Source of the DNA: Bacteroidales bacterium
GTDB taxonomy: Bacteria; Bacteroidota; Bacteroidia; Bacteroidales; Bacteroidaceae
Direction of reading: 5' to 3'
DNA length: 64,000 nucleotides
Assembly (NCBI GenBank): GCA_015060965.1
Contig: SUXN01000010.1
Coordinates: 1 to 64,000, forward strand
Shown: piece by piece, positions 17,009 to 27,000 of the stretch
Position numbering within the stretch: the first letter of the stretch is position 1
Layout of the letters: each line of letters opens with the position of its first letter
Translations under genes and position numbers: made by a program
The notes under the pieces: generated by a model
Told to the model about the DNA's origin: nothing
Database searches by the model: none
Seen by the model: the letters and a program-made list of their open reading frames with translations, nothing else

Positions 17009-17068
17009 AATTTTGAAAGGACTACGGGCTTCTTAAGCATAAGTGATATATTAAAAAAAGCTTCTGAT

Positions 17069-19201
17069 ATGAATGTGTCGAGAAAACTATTGGTGCTGTT
17101 GTTGTCTCTACTCCCTGTTGCGCTGAGTGCGCAGAATGATGATAGCGAAACAAGCAATTCCGACTTTGATGAATTCCGTAATTCAATATTAGGTGGCTTC
17201 AATAGTTCCAGGTCGCAGATAATGGACGATTATGATAACTTCAGGTCGCAAATGATGAAAGACTATGTCGAGTTTGTGCGTCAGGCGTGGAGTGAGTTCA
17301 ATGTTGAACCAACCCTACCCGTCCCAGAGGAAAAACCTGTGCCACCGGTGGTGATGCCTGATGAAGAGCGGGACGAACAACCTGATGAACGTCCATTACT
17401 TGTTGACGAAATAATAGCACCGCTCCCTTTTACGCCACAGCCACGGCCGGTAGTAGAAATAGACGAGATTCCAACTTTGCATGAGGAGTATGTCTATTTC
17501 ACATTCTTTGGCACTGATGCAAAAGTGAGGTTCCCTGTTTCTGACAAGGTCATTGTCAAAGGTAGTGATGAGAATTCTGTTGCTGATGCCATTGAAACAA
17601 TGACATCCAGGAAATATGATAATACCCTGTTCGATTGCTTGATGTTGAGAAAGGAACTGAAATTGAGTGATTGGGCCTATTTGCAAATGCTCGGCGCCTT
17701 AGCTGAGAAGATTTATGGAAACGACAACAACAGCGCGACTATGATGTCTGCCTGTCTGTATATGCAGTCGGGCTACAAAGTGAGGTTCGGAGAAAATGAG
17801 GGTAAACTCTATATGCTGTTTGCGTGTGAAGGTTATATATATAATAGGGACTCATATACCGTGGATGGCTGCCTTTATTATGGATTGGAGGAACTGCCTG
17901 TAAGGATGCATATATGCAAGGCTTCTCTCAATAAGGAACAGGAACTGTCGCTGGTTGTGAAGGGTGGACAGCGTTTTTCCTATAAAAAGAGTGACCCCAG
18001 ACGCATTGCGTCCAAAAAGTACCCTGAAATTGCGGCAGAGGTGTCTGTCAATGAGAATCTAATGCGGTTTTATGAGAGTTATCCAACATCGTTCGTCGGT
18101 GAGAATGAGATGACACGTTGGGCTATGTATGCAAATTCGGAACTGGATGAAAGTGTGAAGCAGGCGCTTTATCCCAAACTGCAGGCAATTGTTAAAGGCC
18201 TTTCTCAGGTGGAGGCTCTCAACAGAATCCTTGATTTTGTACAGACCGGCCTTGTGTATGGTTATGACAATGAGATATGGGGTGAAGATCGTGCGTTCTT
18301 CTCCGAAGAGAGTCTGTTTTACCCCTATTGTGATTGTGAGGACCGAAGCATTCTGTTTTCAAGGATTGTAAGAGACTTGTTGGGCCTTGATGTGGCTTTG
18401 GTCATGGTCCCTGGGCATATGTTGGTTGCCGTTAATCTTAAAGAGGATGTTCAGGGTGCTTATGTGATGTTGGACGGAAGGAAGTTTGTCCTTTGTGAAC
18501 CAACTTGCTTGAACGGGGCTCCTGTAGGGTGGGCCGATATTGAAGATGGGGCAAGATTACAACTTTATTTGTTGGAAAGAACAGAATCTCAAGTTGATTA
18601 TACGTTAGAGGAGCAACCAATGGAGGTTGAACATTCCTTGATACCTTATTTCGATGGTGCTAAATGGGGGTACAAGAACAATGCAGGTGAGGTTGTTGTA
18701 AAGTGTGAATATGATTCAGTTTCGGATAATGCGCTGTATGGTGATAGACACTTGTATGTCGCCAAGTTGGGTAGCAGGTTGTACCTGTATGACCCTGACG
18801 GATTTTATATATGTAATTGTGACGGTTATGTTCCTTTGGACCTGAATCGTATTGATGGTGTCAAAAGTGATTATTATGGTATCTTTAATGATGATGGGCA
18901 ATGGTATATAAATGACTTGGTTTTTATGGTTCCTGCTGGAATGGTTTTGCTGGACGAATATGATATGGAAAGTGTTACTTACGAGAATAACATATTTTGC
19001 CGGTTACCGGCAGAAAATGAATTCATGGAACGTTTCATTATTCTGAAACGGAAGTCTGATGGGAAATGGGGCGTAATAGATATTTTCGGAAAAACTGTAT
19101 TGCCGTTTGAGTACGATAGGATAGAATTCTCGCCATATGATAAGTCTGTTCTGTTGCTTTACAACGCACTGTCAGGTGAAGAACACACACACAAACTATA
19201 A
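17069..19201 (+). CDS. Exported transglutaminase-like protein with WG repeats
   Basis: The ATG at 17069 opens a signal peptide (VALSAQ); an upstream in-frame ATG at 16970 lies inside the terminator and is rejected. Of 710 residues, about 20-75 contain FRNSI/FRSQM-type amphipathic repeats, 80-135 a Pro/Glu-rich linker, and 390-480 a transglutaminase-like papain fold: YCDCEDRSILFSRIVRDLLGL (Cys 421 or, more likely, 423), VPGHMLVAV (His 450) and MLDGRKF (Asp 469). The last 170 residues hold WG-type beta repeats (AKWGYKNNAGEVVVKCEYD; GKWGVIDIFGKTVLPFEYD). With Cys, His and Asp all present it is probably an active periplasmic or surface protease or cross-linker. It is the last gene of the block. 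Confidence 0.75.
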   Translation: MNVSRKLLVLLLSLLPVALSAQNDDSETSNSDFDEFRNSILGGFNSSRSQIMDDYDNFRSQMMKDYVEFVRQAWSEFNVEPTLPVPEEKPVPPVVMPDEERDEQPDERPLLVDEIIAPLPFTPQPRPVVEIDEIPTLHEEYVYFTFFGTDAKVRFPVSDKVIVKGSDENSVADAIETMTSRKYDNTLFDCLMLRKELKLSDWAYLQMLGALAEKIYGNDNNSATMMSACLYMQSGYKVRFGENEGKLYMLFACEGYIYNRDSYTVDGCLYYGLEELPVRMHICKASLNKEQELSLVVKGGQRFSYKKSDPRRIASKKYPEIAAEVSVNENLMRFYESYPTSFVGENEMTRWAMYANSELDESVKQALYPKLQAIVKGLSQVEALNRILDFVQTGLVYGYDNEIWGEDRAFFSEESLFYPYCDCEDRSILFSRIVRDLLGLDVALVMVPGHMLVAVNLKEDVQGAYVMLDGRKFVLCEPTCLNGAPVGWADIEDGARLQLYLLERTESQVDYTLEEQPMEVEHSLIPYFDGAKWGYKNNAGEVVVKCEYDSVSDNALYGDRHLYVAKLGSRLYLYDPDGFYICNCDGYVPLDLNRIDGVKSDYYGIFNDDGQWYINDLVFMVPAGMVLLDEYDMESVTYENNIFCRLPAENEFMERFIILKRKSDGKWGVIDIFGKTVLPFEYDRIEFSPYDKSVLLLYNALSGEEHTHKL

Positions 19202-19222
19202 TGCGTTTCATAGAAGTGCTAT

Positions 19223-19413
19223 GGGTGACTAAAAAGTGAATTTGGTACCCGAAATTTGGCAACACTCGTTGTAAAATAGCAAAGTAAACTTTGCATTTAA
19301 CTCGTTTGCACAAATTTTCAGTGTTACGTTTGTCTTCAAAATCCTCATTTTCACCAAGTAAACTGCGGTTCTGAAGCCTGCACAAGCCTTGAACTTTGCT
19401 TTTTATTCACCCC
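19223..19413. repeat. Inverted-repeat element, family 1
   Basis: Left end GGGTGACTAAAAAG and right end CTTTTTATTCACCC are near-perfect inverted repeats 191 bp apart; the interior is non-coding. The same end sequence recurs at 31753-31868. The rest of the 440-bp gap before glyS (19414-19643) holds only the glyS leader. Confidence 0.65.
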
Positions 19414-19543
19414 CGACAAATAAGAGGATGACTTTTGAGTCATCCTCATTTTTCTATCTGTGTTCTGGTGCTTAAAATTATTTAAAATAAATGGGTTTTT
19501 AATTATATGCTCTTTTGAATAAGTTTTTTAGGTAAAAAATCAT

Positions 19544-19551
19544 TATCTTCG
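19544..19551 (+). promoter_or_regulatory. Possible -7 box for glyS (TATCTTCG)
   Basis: A one-base variant (TTCG for TTTG) of the Bacteroidota -7 element, about 90 bases before the glyS start. No -33 TTG at the usual spacing was found. Confidence 0.35.
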
Positions 19552-19643
19552 CAAAATATTTGAAAGTGTAGGGTTGTGGGTGATATCTTTTACCTAAGAC
19601 CTCGGCTTTGTAGATTGGAAAACAAAATAAAAAAGATATAATT

Positions 19644-21185
19644 ATGGCTCAAGAAGATGTATTCAAGAAAGTAGTTGCGCATTGCAAGGAGTATGGTTTT
19701 GTGTTCCCCTCAAGTGATATCTATGACGGTCTGGGTGCTGTCTATGATTACGGTCAGATGGGTGTGGAGCTCAAGAACAATATCAAGACATATTGGTGGC
19801 AGAGCATGGTGCTGCTGAACGACAACATTGTTGGTATCGATTCTGCAATCTTCATGCACCCCACAATCTGGAAGGCTTCGGGCCACGTTGATGCGTTCAA
19901 TGACCCCCTCATCGACAACCGCGATTCAAAGAAGCGCTACCGCGCCGATGTGCTCATCGAGGAGCAGATTGCAAAGTATGAGGAGAAGATGGAGAAGGAG
20001 GCTGCAAAGGCTGCAAAGCGTTTCGGTGACTCTTTCAACCGCGAACTTTTCATGGAGACTAACCCCAAGGTGCTTGCCGAGAAGGCTAAGCGCGATGCTC
20101 TGCAGGAGCGTTTCGCAAAGGCTCTCAATGCTATGGACCTTGACGAACTCCGTCAGATAATCATCGACGAGGAGATTGCATGCCCCATTTCAGGTACACG
20201 CAACTGGACCGAGGTGCGTCAGTTCAACCTCATGTTCTCAACTGACATGGGTTCTACTGCTGACGGTGCAATGAAAATCTACCTCCGTCCCGAGACTGCA
20301 CAGGGTATCTTCGTGAACTACCTCAACGTGCAGAAGACAGGCCGCATGCGTATTCCTTTCGGTATCGCGCAGATAGGTAAGGCTTTCCGCAACGAGATTG
20401 TTGCACGTCAGTTCATCTTCCGCATGCGCGAGTTCGAGCAGATGGAGATGCAGTTCTTTGTACGTCCGGGCAGTGAACTCGAGTGGTTCAACAAGTGGAA
20501 AGAGACACGTCTGGCATGGCACAAGGCTCTTGGCTTCGGTGATGAGGCTTACCGCTACCACGACCACGAGAAGCTTGCACACTATGCTAACGCTGCAACA
20601 GACATCGAGTTCCGCATGCCATTCGGCTTCAAGGAGGTTGAGGGTATCCACTCACGTACAAACTTCGACCTTGGCCAGCATGAGAAATTCTCGGGCAAGA
20701 ACATCAAGTACTTCGACCCTGAGACAAACGAGAGCTACACCCCGTATGTAATCGAGACATCTATCGGTGTCGACCGTATGTTCCTGAGCATCATGTGTGC
20801 ATCTTACTGCGAGGAGAAGCTCGAGAACGGCGAGACACGTGTCGTGCTCCGCCTGCCTGCAGCCCTTGCTCCTGTGAAGCTTGCTGTTCTTCCTCTCGTG
20901 AAGAAGGACGGCCTGCCCGAGAAGGCGCGTGAGATAATGAACGAACTCAAGTTCAACTTCAACTGTTACTATGAGGAGAAGGATTCTATCGGCAAGCGTT
21001 ACCGTCGTATGGATGCAATCGGTACTCCTTACTGCGTTACCGTTGACCACCAGACTCTTGAGGACGGTATGGTTACTCTGCGTGAGCGTGATACCATGGA
21101 GCAGCGCCGTGTTGCCATCAGTGACCTGCGTAACCTTATCCAGGATAGCGTAAGCATCACATCACTCTTGAAGAAACTTTCGTAA
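19644..21185 (+). CDS. glyS: Glycine--tRNA ligase (single-chain, class II)
   Basis: The 513-residue enzyme charges tRNA-Gly and is the alpha2, eukaryote/archaea-like type. Seen: the N-terminal FVFPSSDIYDGLGAVYDYG signature, the class II motifs RPETAQGIFVNYLN and FRNEIVARQFIFRMREFEQMEMQFF, the ETSIGVDRMFLSIM motif 3, and a C-terminal anticodon-binding domain (LAPVKLAVLPLVKKDGL). Length is normal. It heads a short operon: the FKBP gene begins two bases after its stop. Confidence 0.95.
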   Translation: MAQEDVFKKVVAHCKEYGFVFPSSDIYDGLGAVYDYGQMGVELKNNIKTYWWQSMVLLNDNIVGIDSAIFMHPTIWKASGHVDAFNDPLIDNRDSKKRYRADVLIEEQIAKYEEKMEKEAAKAAKRFGDSFNRELFMETNPKVLAEKAKRDALQERFAKALNAMDLDELRQIIIDEEIACPISGTRNWTEVRQFNLMFSTDMGSTADGAMKIYLRPETAQGIFVNYLNVQKTGRMRIPFGIAQIGKAFRNEIVARQFIFRMREFEQMEMQFFVRPGSELEWFNKWKETRLAWHKALGFGDEAYRYHDHEKLAHYANAATDIEFRMPFGFKEVEGIHSRTNFDLGQHEKFSGKNIKYFDPETNESYTPYVIETSIGVDRMFLSIMCASYCEEKLENGETRVVLRLPAALAPVKLAVLPLVKKDGLPEKAREIMNELKFNFNCYYEEKDSIGKRYRRMDAIGTPYCVTVDHQTLEDGMVTLRERDTMEQRRVAISDLRNLIQDSVSITSLLKKLS

Positions 21186-21186
21186 T

Positions 21187-21795
21187 ATGAAGAATATAAA
21201 ATTACTCTCTCTGCTTGCAATGATGCTCTTTGCATTTGTATCGTGCGAGGAGACAGAAGAGACTCCGGAGTTCGGTAACTGGAAAAAGCGCAACGAACAG
21301 TATGTCGATTCCATAGCTGCTGTGGCGCGTGCCAACACCGACGGTGCCTGGAAGGTGTTCTTGGCCACAGGTCTTGACGAGAACAAGGAGTGGAGCAACG
21401 AGTATTATGTATATTGCAATGTGTTGCAGGCCGGTGACGGCACTGTTTCACCGGCATATACCGATACTGTGCTCGTGAACTACAGCGGTCGTCTGATACC
21501 TTCAAAGAGCTATCCGAAAGGTTTTGAGTTCGATGCCTCATACAGCGGTGAGCTTGACCCGGCCTTTGATGTGCCGGTAAAGTTCTCTCTTGCCGGTACG
21601 GTAAGGGGATTCAGTACAGCCATACAGCACATGGTTGCCGGTACAACCAATACAACAGGTGATATCTGGAGAGTGTATGTTCCGTCGGAGTTAGGATATG
21701 GCTCTACAGAGTATTCCGGCATCCCGGCAAGCTCGACATTGGTGTTTGATATTAATCTTGTCTCTTTTACTCCTGCCGGAGTTCCTTTTAACTAA
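21187..21795 (+). CDS. FKBP-type peptidyl-prolyl isomerase lipoprotein
   Basis: The 202-residue product has a lipobox (FVSCEETEE) with an acidic tail. Residues about 90-200 form an FKBP domain: DTVLVNYSGRLIPS, the GFEFDAS-type flap, VPVKFSLAGTVRGFSTAIQHM and VPSELGYGSTEYSGIPASSTLVFDINLV. Such isomerases speed folding of exported proteins. It overlaps no other gene and is coupled to glyS by two-base spacing, an arrangement that probably sets its expression rather than reflecting shared function. Confidence 0.88.
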   Translation: MKNIKLLSLLAMMLFAFVSCEETEETPEFGNWKKRNEQYVDSIAAVARANTDGAWKVFLATGLDENKEWSNEYYVYCNVLQAGDGTVSPAYTDTVLVNYSGRLIPSKSYPKGFEFDASYSGELDPAFDVPVKFSLAGTVRGFSTAIQHMVAGTTNTTGDIWRVYVPSELGYGSTEYSGIPASSTLVFDINLVSFTPAGVPFN

Positions 21796-21799
21796 GATT

Positions 21800-22105
21800 A
21801 TGGAAATGAACAAAGACAGTCAATTGCAGATAGAACTTAAAGAAGATGTTGCCGAGGGTACATACGCGAACCTTGCGATAATCGCGCACTCGACATCGGA
21901 GTTTGTCCTGGATTTTGTACGTATGATGCCCGGTGTGGCAAAGGCAAAGGTCAAGTCGCGTATTGTGATGACACCCGAGCATGCCAAACGTCTTGCAATG
22001 GCGTTGCAGGATAACATCATGAAGTACGAGGCGCAGTTCGGTGAGATACGTATGCCCGAGCGTGGGGCGTATGTGCCGGGGGCGCCTTATAAGGGCGAAG
22101 CCTAA
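21800..22105 (+). CDS. DUF3467 family protein
   Basis: The ATG at 21800 (MEMNKDSQLQIELKED) is chosen; the longer frame upstream is inside the FKBP gene. The 101-residue cytoplasmic protein shows the DUF3467 pattern: AEGTYANLAIIAHSTSEFVLDF, MMPGVAKAKVKSRIVMTPEHAKRL and a C-terminal helix (ALQDNIMKYEAQFG). The family is conserved in Bacteroidota, often near transcription or replication genes, and has no proven function. It follows the FKBP gene by 4 bp. Confidence 0.85.
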   Translation: MEMNKDSQLQIELKEDVAEGTYANLAIIAHSTSEFVLDFVRMMPGVAKAKVKSRIVMTPEHAKRLAMALQDNIMKYEAQFGEIRMPERGAYVPGAPYKGEA

Positions 22106-22106
22106 T

Positions 22107-22237
22107 AAAAACTGCATAAAAAACGAGATTGTTGCGTTACGCTCAGTTTGCTGAACAGTCATTTAGGTTTACTAAACTCCTGTTCCTCAAACTTTCGCAG
22201 GCCTTACCCTCTCGCTTTTTATGCAGTTTTACTTTCT
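22107..22237. repeat. Tandem non-coding repeat, unit 1
   Basis: Ends AAAACTGCATAAAAAACG (22107) and CTTTTTATGCAGTTTT (to 22230) are inverted repeats with one mismatch. Its interior, starting GTTGCGTTACG at 22131, is repeated from 22238 (GTTGCGTTATG) with a period of about 107 bp. Confidence 0.7.
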
Positions 22238-22689
22238 GTTGCGTTATGCTTAAATTTGCCGATGGTCATTTAGGAAACTAATAATATAGATGTTGTCCAA
22301 AACGTATCATGTCATTCTATATTTGCACTGTCATTGACTCGTTTTGCTTTTCGCAACCCAAACGGCATAACCTACGGCTATGCTACGTTTGACCTGTTGC
22401 TGCAAAACTCGTCGATAACAAAAAAAAGAGCATTGGTTCGTTCATTGTTACACTAATGAACTCACCGATAACAAAACGTTGTTTTGTCATTCTGAACGAA
22501 TGTGAAGAATCTCTTATTTCGCGATATTTTTGAGATCCCTCGTCGCTGCGCTCTGTCGGGATGACACCATCGCAGTAGATATTTGTATAAATGGACAACT
22601 CCCATATTATTGCCTTTAGGAAACTAAACTCCCATCTGCAAATTTTTCACAAGCCTTGTTCTCTCACTTTTTATACAACTTTATTTTCA
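22238..22689. repeat. Tandem non-coding repeat, unit 2, interrupted
   Basis: Matches unit 1 at both ends (GGTCATTTAGG...CTAAACTCC; CTCACTTTTTATACAACTTT) but is split by the insert at 22280-22611. Removing the insert and one 12-bp copy restores a unit of about 108 bp. A third start (GTTGCGTTACAC) follows at 22690. Confidence 0.7.
22280..22611. mobile_element. 332-bp MITE-like insert with inverted ends and 12-bp target duplication
   Basis: Ends AATAATAT...GTTGTCCA (22280-22299) and TGGACAAC...ATATTATT (22592-22611) are imperfect inverted repeats. TTTAGGAAACTA occurs on both sides (22269-22280 and 22615-22626), as expected for a target duplication. The interior holds a 43-bp block (22311-22353) identical to 50108-50150, a 24-bp block (22400-22423) identical to 50196-50219, and the REP-like core at 22488. 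No coding capacity is apparent, so it would need a transposase in trans. Confidence 0.65.
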
Positions 22690-22816
22690 GTTGCGTTACA
22701 CTTGAAAGCCCAAAAGAGCGGCAAGGCCTAAACGTTACAAAGGAGGACCAGTAGTGTCCTCCTTTGTCGCATAATAGTCCCTTCGGGCATTGTTGCCCCT
22801 TTAGGCTTTATATCTT

Positions 22817-23680
22817 TTAATCTACCATCACTCCTTTGCTGCGGAACTCCGACAGGGAGTATCCTGTATGGCGCTTGAAATAGCGGTTCAGATAGCTCTG
22901 GTCGGGGAAACGGAACTCATTGACCAGCTCCTGAAAACTCTTGTGGGTATACATAAGGGCCACCTGCAACTCTATTATTGTGTAGTGGTCGATAATCTCC
23001 TTTGCATTCTGGCCGCTTGTGCGCTGGCATATTGCGTTAAGGTGGCGTGTGGATATCTTCAGCGTGTCGGCGTAGTACTGAACCGAACGCTCCTCGCGGA
23101 ATTTCTTTGTGAGCAGCGTGCGGAACTCGTAGAAGACCTTGTCCTTGCTCTCGCTGATGTGCTCCTTTGCCTTGTTGTTCTTCTCCTTGTTTATGTGCTC
23201 GATATAGAGCAGGAGGGAGTTCACGGCAAGTATTATGTTCTGTCGGCAGAACTCAGTGTTCTCATCATTCTCTGCCGAGATGTCCATGATGTCCACCTGA
23301 CGGAATATGTTTGTTATGAATTCTCTCTCAAGCTCATTGTTGCAGCCCTGGTGTGGAAAGCATTCTATCTGCTGCATTGTCTCGGGGCTGAAGGCGCTGC
23401 GGGCGGCCAGCCATATGTGCTTCGAGAGTCCCAGCAGACGTGCCGAGAAATCGCTTGTGATGTCAAGCAACAGTATGCTTGAGCCCATGGGGCAGATGAT
23501 GAGCTCTCCCTGTGTGAAACGGTATTTGTGGCCGTCGATGGTAAAGAGCGCCTCGCCGCTTGAGCAGAAGAATATTGAAGTGTGCTGCATCTGGTAGGAG
23601 TGCTGCACGAACTGCTGCAGTGATGACTGTATTGTTGCGAACCCCTGCAAGGGGATTTTCTTAAGATATATATTGTTCAT
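22817..23680 (-). CDS. AraC family transcriptional regulator
   Basis: The 287-residue protein has an N-terminal cupin-like sensing region (SGEALFTIDGHKYRFTQGELIICPMG) and a C-terminal pair of helix-turn-helix motifs (about 190-285): YYADTLKISTRHLNAICQRTSGQNAKEIIDHY and FQELVNEFRFPDQSYLNRYFKRHTGYSLSEFR, the second being the family signature. The linker helix region is rich in Lys/Glu. No target is obvious: neighbours are repeats and the coiled-coil lipoprotein gene. A full -33/-7 promoter stands upstream. Confidence 0.9.
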   Translation of the reverse strand: MNNIYLKKIPLQGFATIQSSLQQFVQHSYQMQHTSIFFCSSGEALFTIDGHKYRFTQGELIICPMGSSILLLDITSDFSARLLGLSKHIWLAARSAFSPETMQQIECFPHQGCNNELEREFITNIFRQVDIMDISAENDENTEFCRQNIILAVNSLLLYIEHINKEKNNKAKEHISESKDKVFYEFRTLLTKKFREERSVQYYADTLKISTRHLNAICQRTSGQNAKEIIDHYTIIELQVALMYTHKSFQELVNEFRFPDQSYLNRYFKRHTGYSLSEFRSKGVMVD

Positions 23681-23722
23681 AGTGTTTTATCTCCGTTTCT
23701 GTCTTTTTGTTATATCTTGCGA

Positions 23723-23753
23723 CAAAGTTAGTCAAAATAAACAATAGAACAAA
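23723..23753 (-). promoter_or_regulatory. Promoter of the AraC gene
   Basis: Minus strand: TTTG (23750-23753), 19-base spacer, TAACTTTG (23723-23730). Both boxes fit the Bacteroidota consensus; leader of about 35 bases. Confidence 0.6.
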
Positions 23754-23928
23754 TAAAAAAGGACTAATGTGTTTTGTTTTGGATAATATGTAGTTTTTTT
23801 ATGCATGCTTAGCCCTTCTTTTTTACGAATTTTAAAGCGGAATTCAGTCTGTTTGATATAGCGATTTCTGAGGTGAAAGAATAATGCTTATGATGTCTAT
23901 TAAAGTTATAACTGACTTACATAATAAG

Positions 23929-23961
23929 GTAATCCCCAGAGTCTTTAACTCCGGGGATTAC
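23929..23961. terminator. Hairpin downstream of the coiled-coil lipoprotein gene
   Basis: GTAATCCCCAGAGT (23929-23942) pairs with ACTCCGGGGATTAC (23948-23961) with one mismatch. The flanking T-run is weak on either strand, so it may be a stability element rather than a terminator. The rest of 23754-24029 shows nothing else. Confidence 0.5.
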
Positions 23962-24029
23962 GTCTAATTAGCCCAGTATGGGATTAAAGTATAAAACAGG
24001 TGCTGTTATACTTTAAGGTTAACCTAAAA

Positions 24030-27000
24030 TTATTCAATTGTTGTTGTGTCTGGATTGTAGAATGTAATTTTGGCTGTTGCTTTCTTGCCACCAACTGGTG
24101 CCCAAGTATAGTCAACATTCAAAGTTACTTCAATCTCTACCGGTACTTTAAGTAGCATGTTAGGTGTGTTGTCAAATGTGAGAATGCCTTCCTCTGCATT
24201 CCATTTGATAGCATTCTTGTACTGCTGTGGAATCTTAACGTCAACGTCACTGTAGCTTGCTACGAATTTATCAAGGAAACCGTACATATCCTGAATGGTC
24301 TTGTCTGCAGCCCAACCGTTTGCGCCGTCACCAATCAACCACTCGCCAGCCTCTGTAATAAGGTCAATCTTCATGCCATTGAGCTCAGTTGCAACGTTGT
24401 TGCCCTTGCGGCTCTCAAAGATGTCGAAGTACTTAAGTACCTTAACTTCATACTTCTCAACCTCTGTGATTGCAATGTTGCCGTTGTGTGCTGTAACGTC
24501 TGTCAGAGGATCGAACTTGATAACGGCATAGTCTGCATAAGCCTCACCATTGTCAAATCTTGTAGGAATTGCGATTCTTGCACCATTATCGTGGTTCATG
24601 AACAGCTTACCGTTAACGTATACCTCTGCATCCTTACCGTTGTAGGTAATTACATTATCAGTCATTGCAATGCCTGCATCCTTTGGCTCAGTTACGAAAC
24701 TGAATTCGGTTGTCAAACCGGCAGCAACAAGTTCCTCGTTATCCAATAGTACGTTACCGTCTTTATCAACAACGTTGAAAGCCATATCCATATCGATATT
24801 GTCTACCTCAAATGACTCAAGGTCGATAGCAGTCTTAGATGCTGTGTACTTACCCTGTACCTGTGATACATAGCGCTCGCCCTGTACAAATACCCAAAGG
24901 TCATTGTGCATGAAGTTGTATCCGGCCTCAGGCATTGTGAAGTCAACAGTGTACTCAAGTACAACCGGCTGACCATACCACAATGTCATCTCCTTGGTAT
25001 AAACAACTGTTGTTGGTACGAAGTTCCATGTTGTGTATGCGAAGCCGATAGAAGCTTTAGCCTCCTCACGGTTAACGTCAATATAAGAACCGCTCTTGAC
25101 AGTGATATTCTTCTTGATTGCCTGAGTATCGTCTTTACCCTCGACATTTGCTACAGCTGCATAAGCGTTGTCAACAAGTACCTCATTCAAGAACTCGGTC
25201 TGCTTGCCTGCGAATGTACCAAGGTCATAAGCTTCATTCAATACTGTGTAGATATTCTCAAGGCTCATAGCCTCAGTAGGATTATTCTCTGCAAATGCGT
25301 TGAACTTGATGTTCTTATACAAAGCCACAGAATCAGCAGCCTTGATAACAACAGGCTCATTTGTACGACCAATAGTCTTAACCTTGATCTCGAATGTAGC
25401 AATCACAGATGCAATTTCGTACTCAGCCTTGATAGTGTACTCCTTGTTCCACTCGAAACCTGTGAAGTTGAGAACAGGGTTACCCTCGGCGTTAACGTTA
25501 ATCTCTACTGTGCCGTTAGCAGCACCGTTGTTCTCACCATTGATCTTGATTATAGGAGTAGCAACACCGATGATTTCGTTGAAATCAACATTGTCAAGCT
25601 CGTTATTAATAACCTCAAGCGGGAGCTCAGTACGTGCATAGCTGTACTCAGCATCGGCATAGAAGAGAGAATCCTGTGCCGCATCAAGGTTATAGTTCCA
25701 AACGATGTCAGTGATAGCAGCAGTAACTGTAGCCTTATCCTGTGCAACGTATACATCGCTTGAGGCTGTAAGCTCTGCACCCATAGCGTTGTAGACAACA
25801 GTGTAGCATAGGTGTGTGCCTACAGCAACATCAATAGCCTTATCTGTAAGTCTCACTATAGGCTGAACCAAAGCTGTAGCCTCGAATTCTGTGTTTGGCT
25901 CAAGTATTGTAGCCTCAGCATCTGCCGGAGAGTATATGTTCTTATAGTCGAAGTAGTCGAACAAAGAAATTGCAGTTGTTCCTGTAGAATCAATAGCAAG
26001 GACGTTGTATTGGAATGAAGGTGCAGTAATAGCATAACCTTTCTGTGCCATAGCATCCCAAGTAACAGGGGCCTCACCGTTGAGAACATAACCTACGAAG
26101 TGACCCTCAAGGATCTTAGCGATGTTAAGCTCCTCATTGCCGCGGTTTGTATACTCAATTTCATGCTTTTCATCGTGTGAACCTGTGATATCCTTACCAC
26201 CCTTGAAGAGAGCTGCAGTAATTAAAGCTGCCTTCTGCTCGCTCTGAGGAGCAAGGTTTGTATAACAACTTGAAAGGTTTGCAGTAGCATCACCCTCGAT
26301 ATTGTAGTTCAATACAAGTGAAGTGCTCCAAGATGTCTCGTTGTTATAGAAACTGTCACCGAGGTTGCGTGCTTCTACTGTAAGAGTAAGAACACCGTTT
26401 GCGTCAGCCTCAACACCTACAATGTTAAGATCAGCCTCGTTCTCAGTGCGTGTAACCTGCACACTCTCAAGTACGAAATTAAGAGCCTCGTTATTGAGAG
26501 TCCAAGCTGACTTGATAGCCTGAGCACACTCTGCAGGATATACCTGATACTTCAACTCAGAAGCGGCCTCGATGATAATATTATTTTCAACAGCCTCACC
26601 CTGTTCATTGGTAGAGTTGTACTTCATGATAGCATAGTTGATAGTTGCTTTACCATCAGAGTGAGTTGGAATGTAAACAAGACTCTGAACACGATTCATA
26701 AGATTCTTGATGTCTACCTTTACAGCAGCAATAACCTCATTGATAGCGTCAATCTGAGCCTGGATGTCTGCATCCTTCTTCTGGAGCTCAACAATTGCAT
26801 CCTCAGAGAGCTGGAGTCTTCCATCTTGATCAGCATCCTTTGCCTTGATTGCAGAAAGCTCACCTGCTACATACTCTTTGTACTCGTTGAAAGCCTTCTC
26901 CATCTCGGCATACTTTGTCTCGAGGGCGGCTATCTTAGTCTTGTTCTCCTCAACGTCTGTACGCAAGGCGGCAATAAGAGCCTCAAGCTCGGTATCTTTG

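Noticed and set aside
16970..17068. Upstream start for the transglutaminase gene
   Set aside because: The ATG at 16970 falls inside the terminator hairpin of the previous gene, and the signal peptide begins only at 17069.
19552..19643. T-box or other riboswitch before glyS
   Set aside because: The leader is short, lacks a T-box core and shows no strong alternative hairpins.
22107..22800. Insertion sequence with transposase
   Set aside because: No frame in the region resembles a transposase; all elements here are non-coding.
22868..23482. Plus-strand frame of 204 residues over the AraC gene
   Set aside because: Antisense to two clear helix-turn-helix motifs; composition follows the complementary codons.
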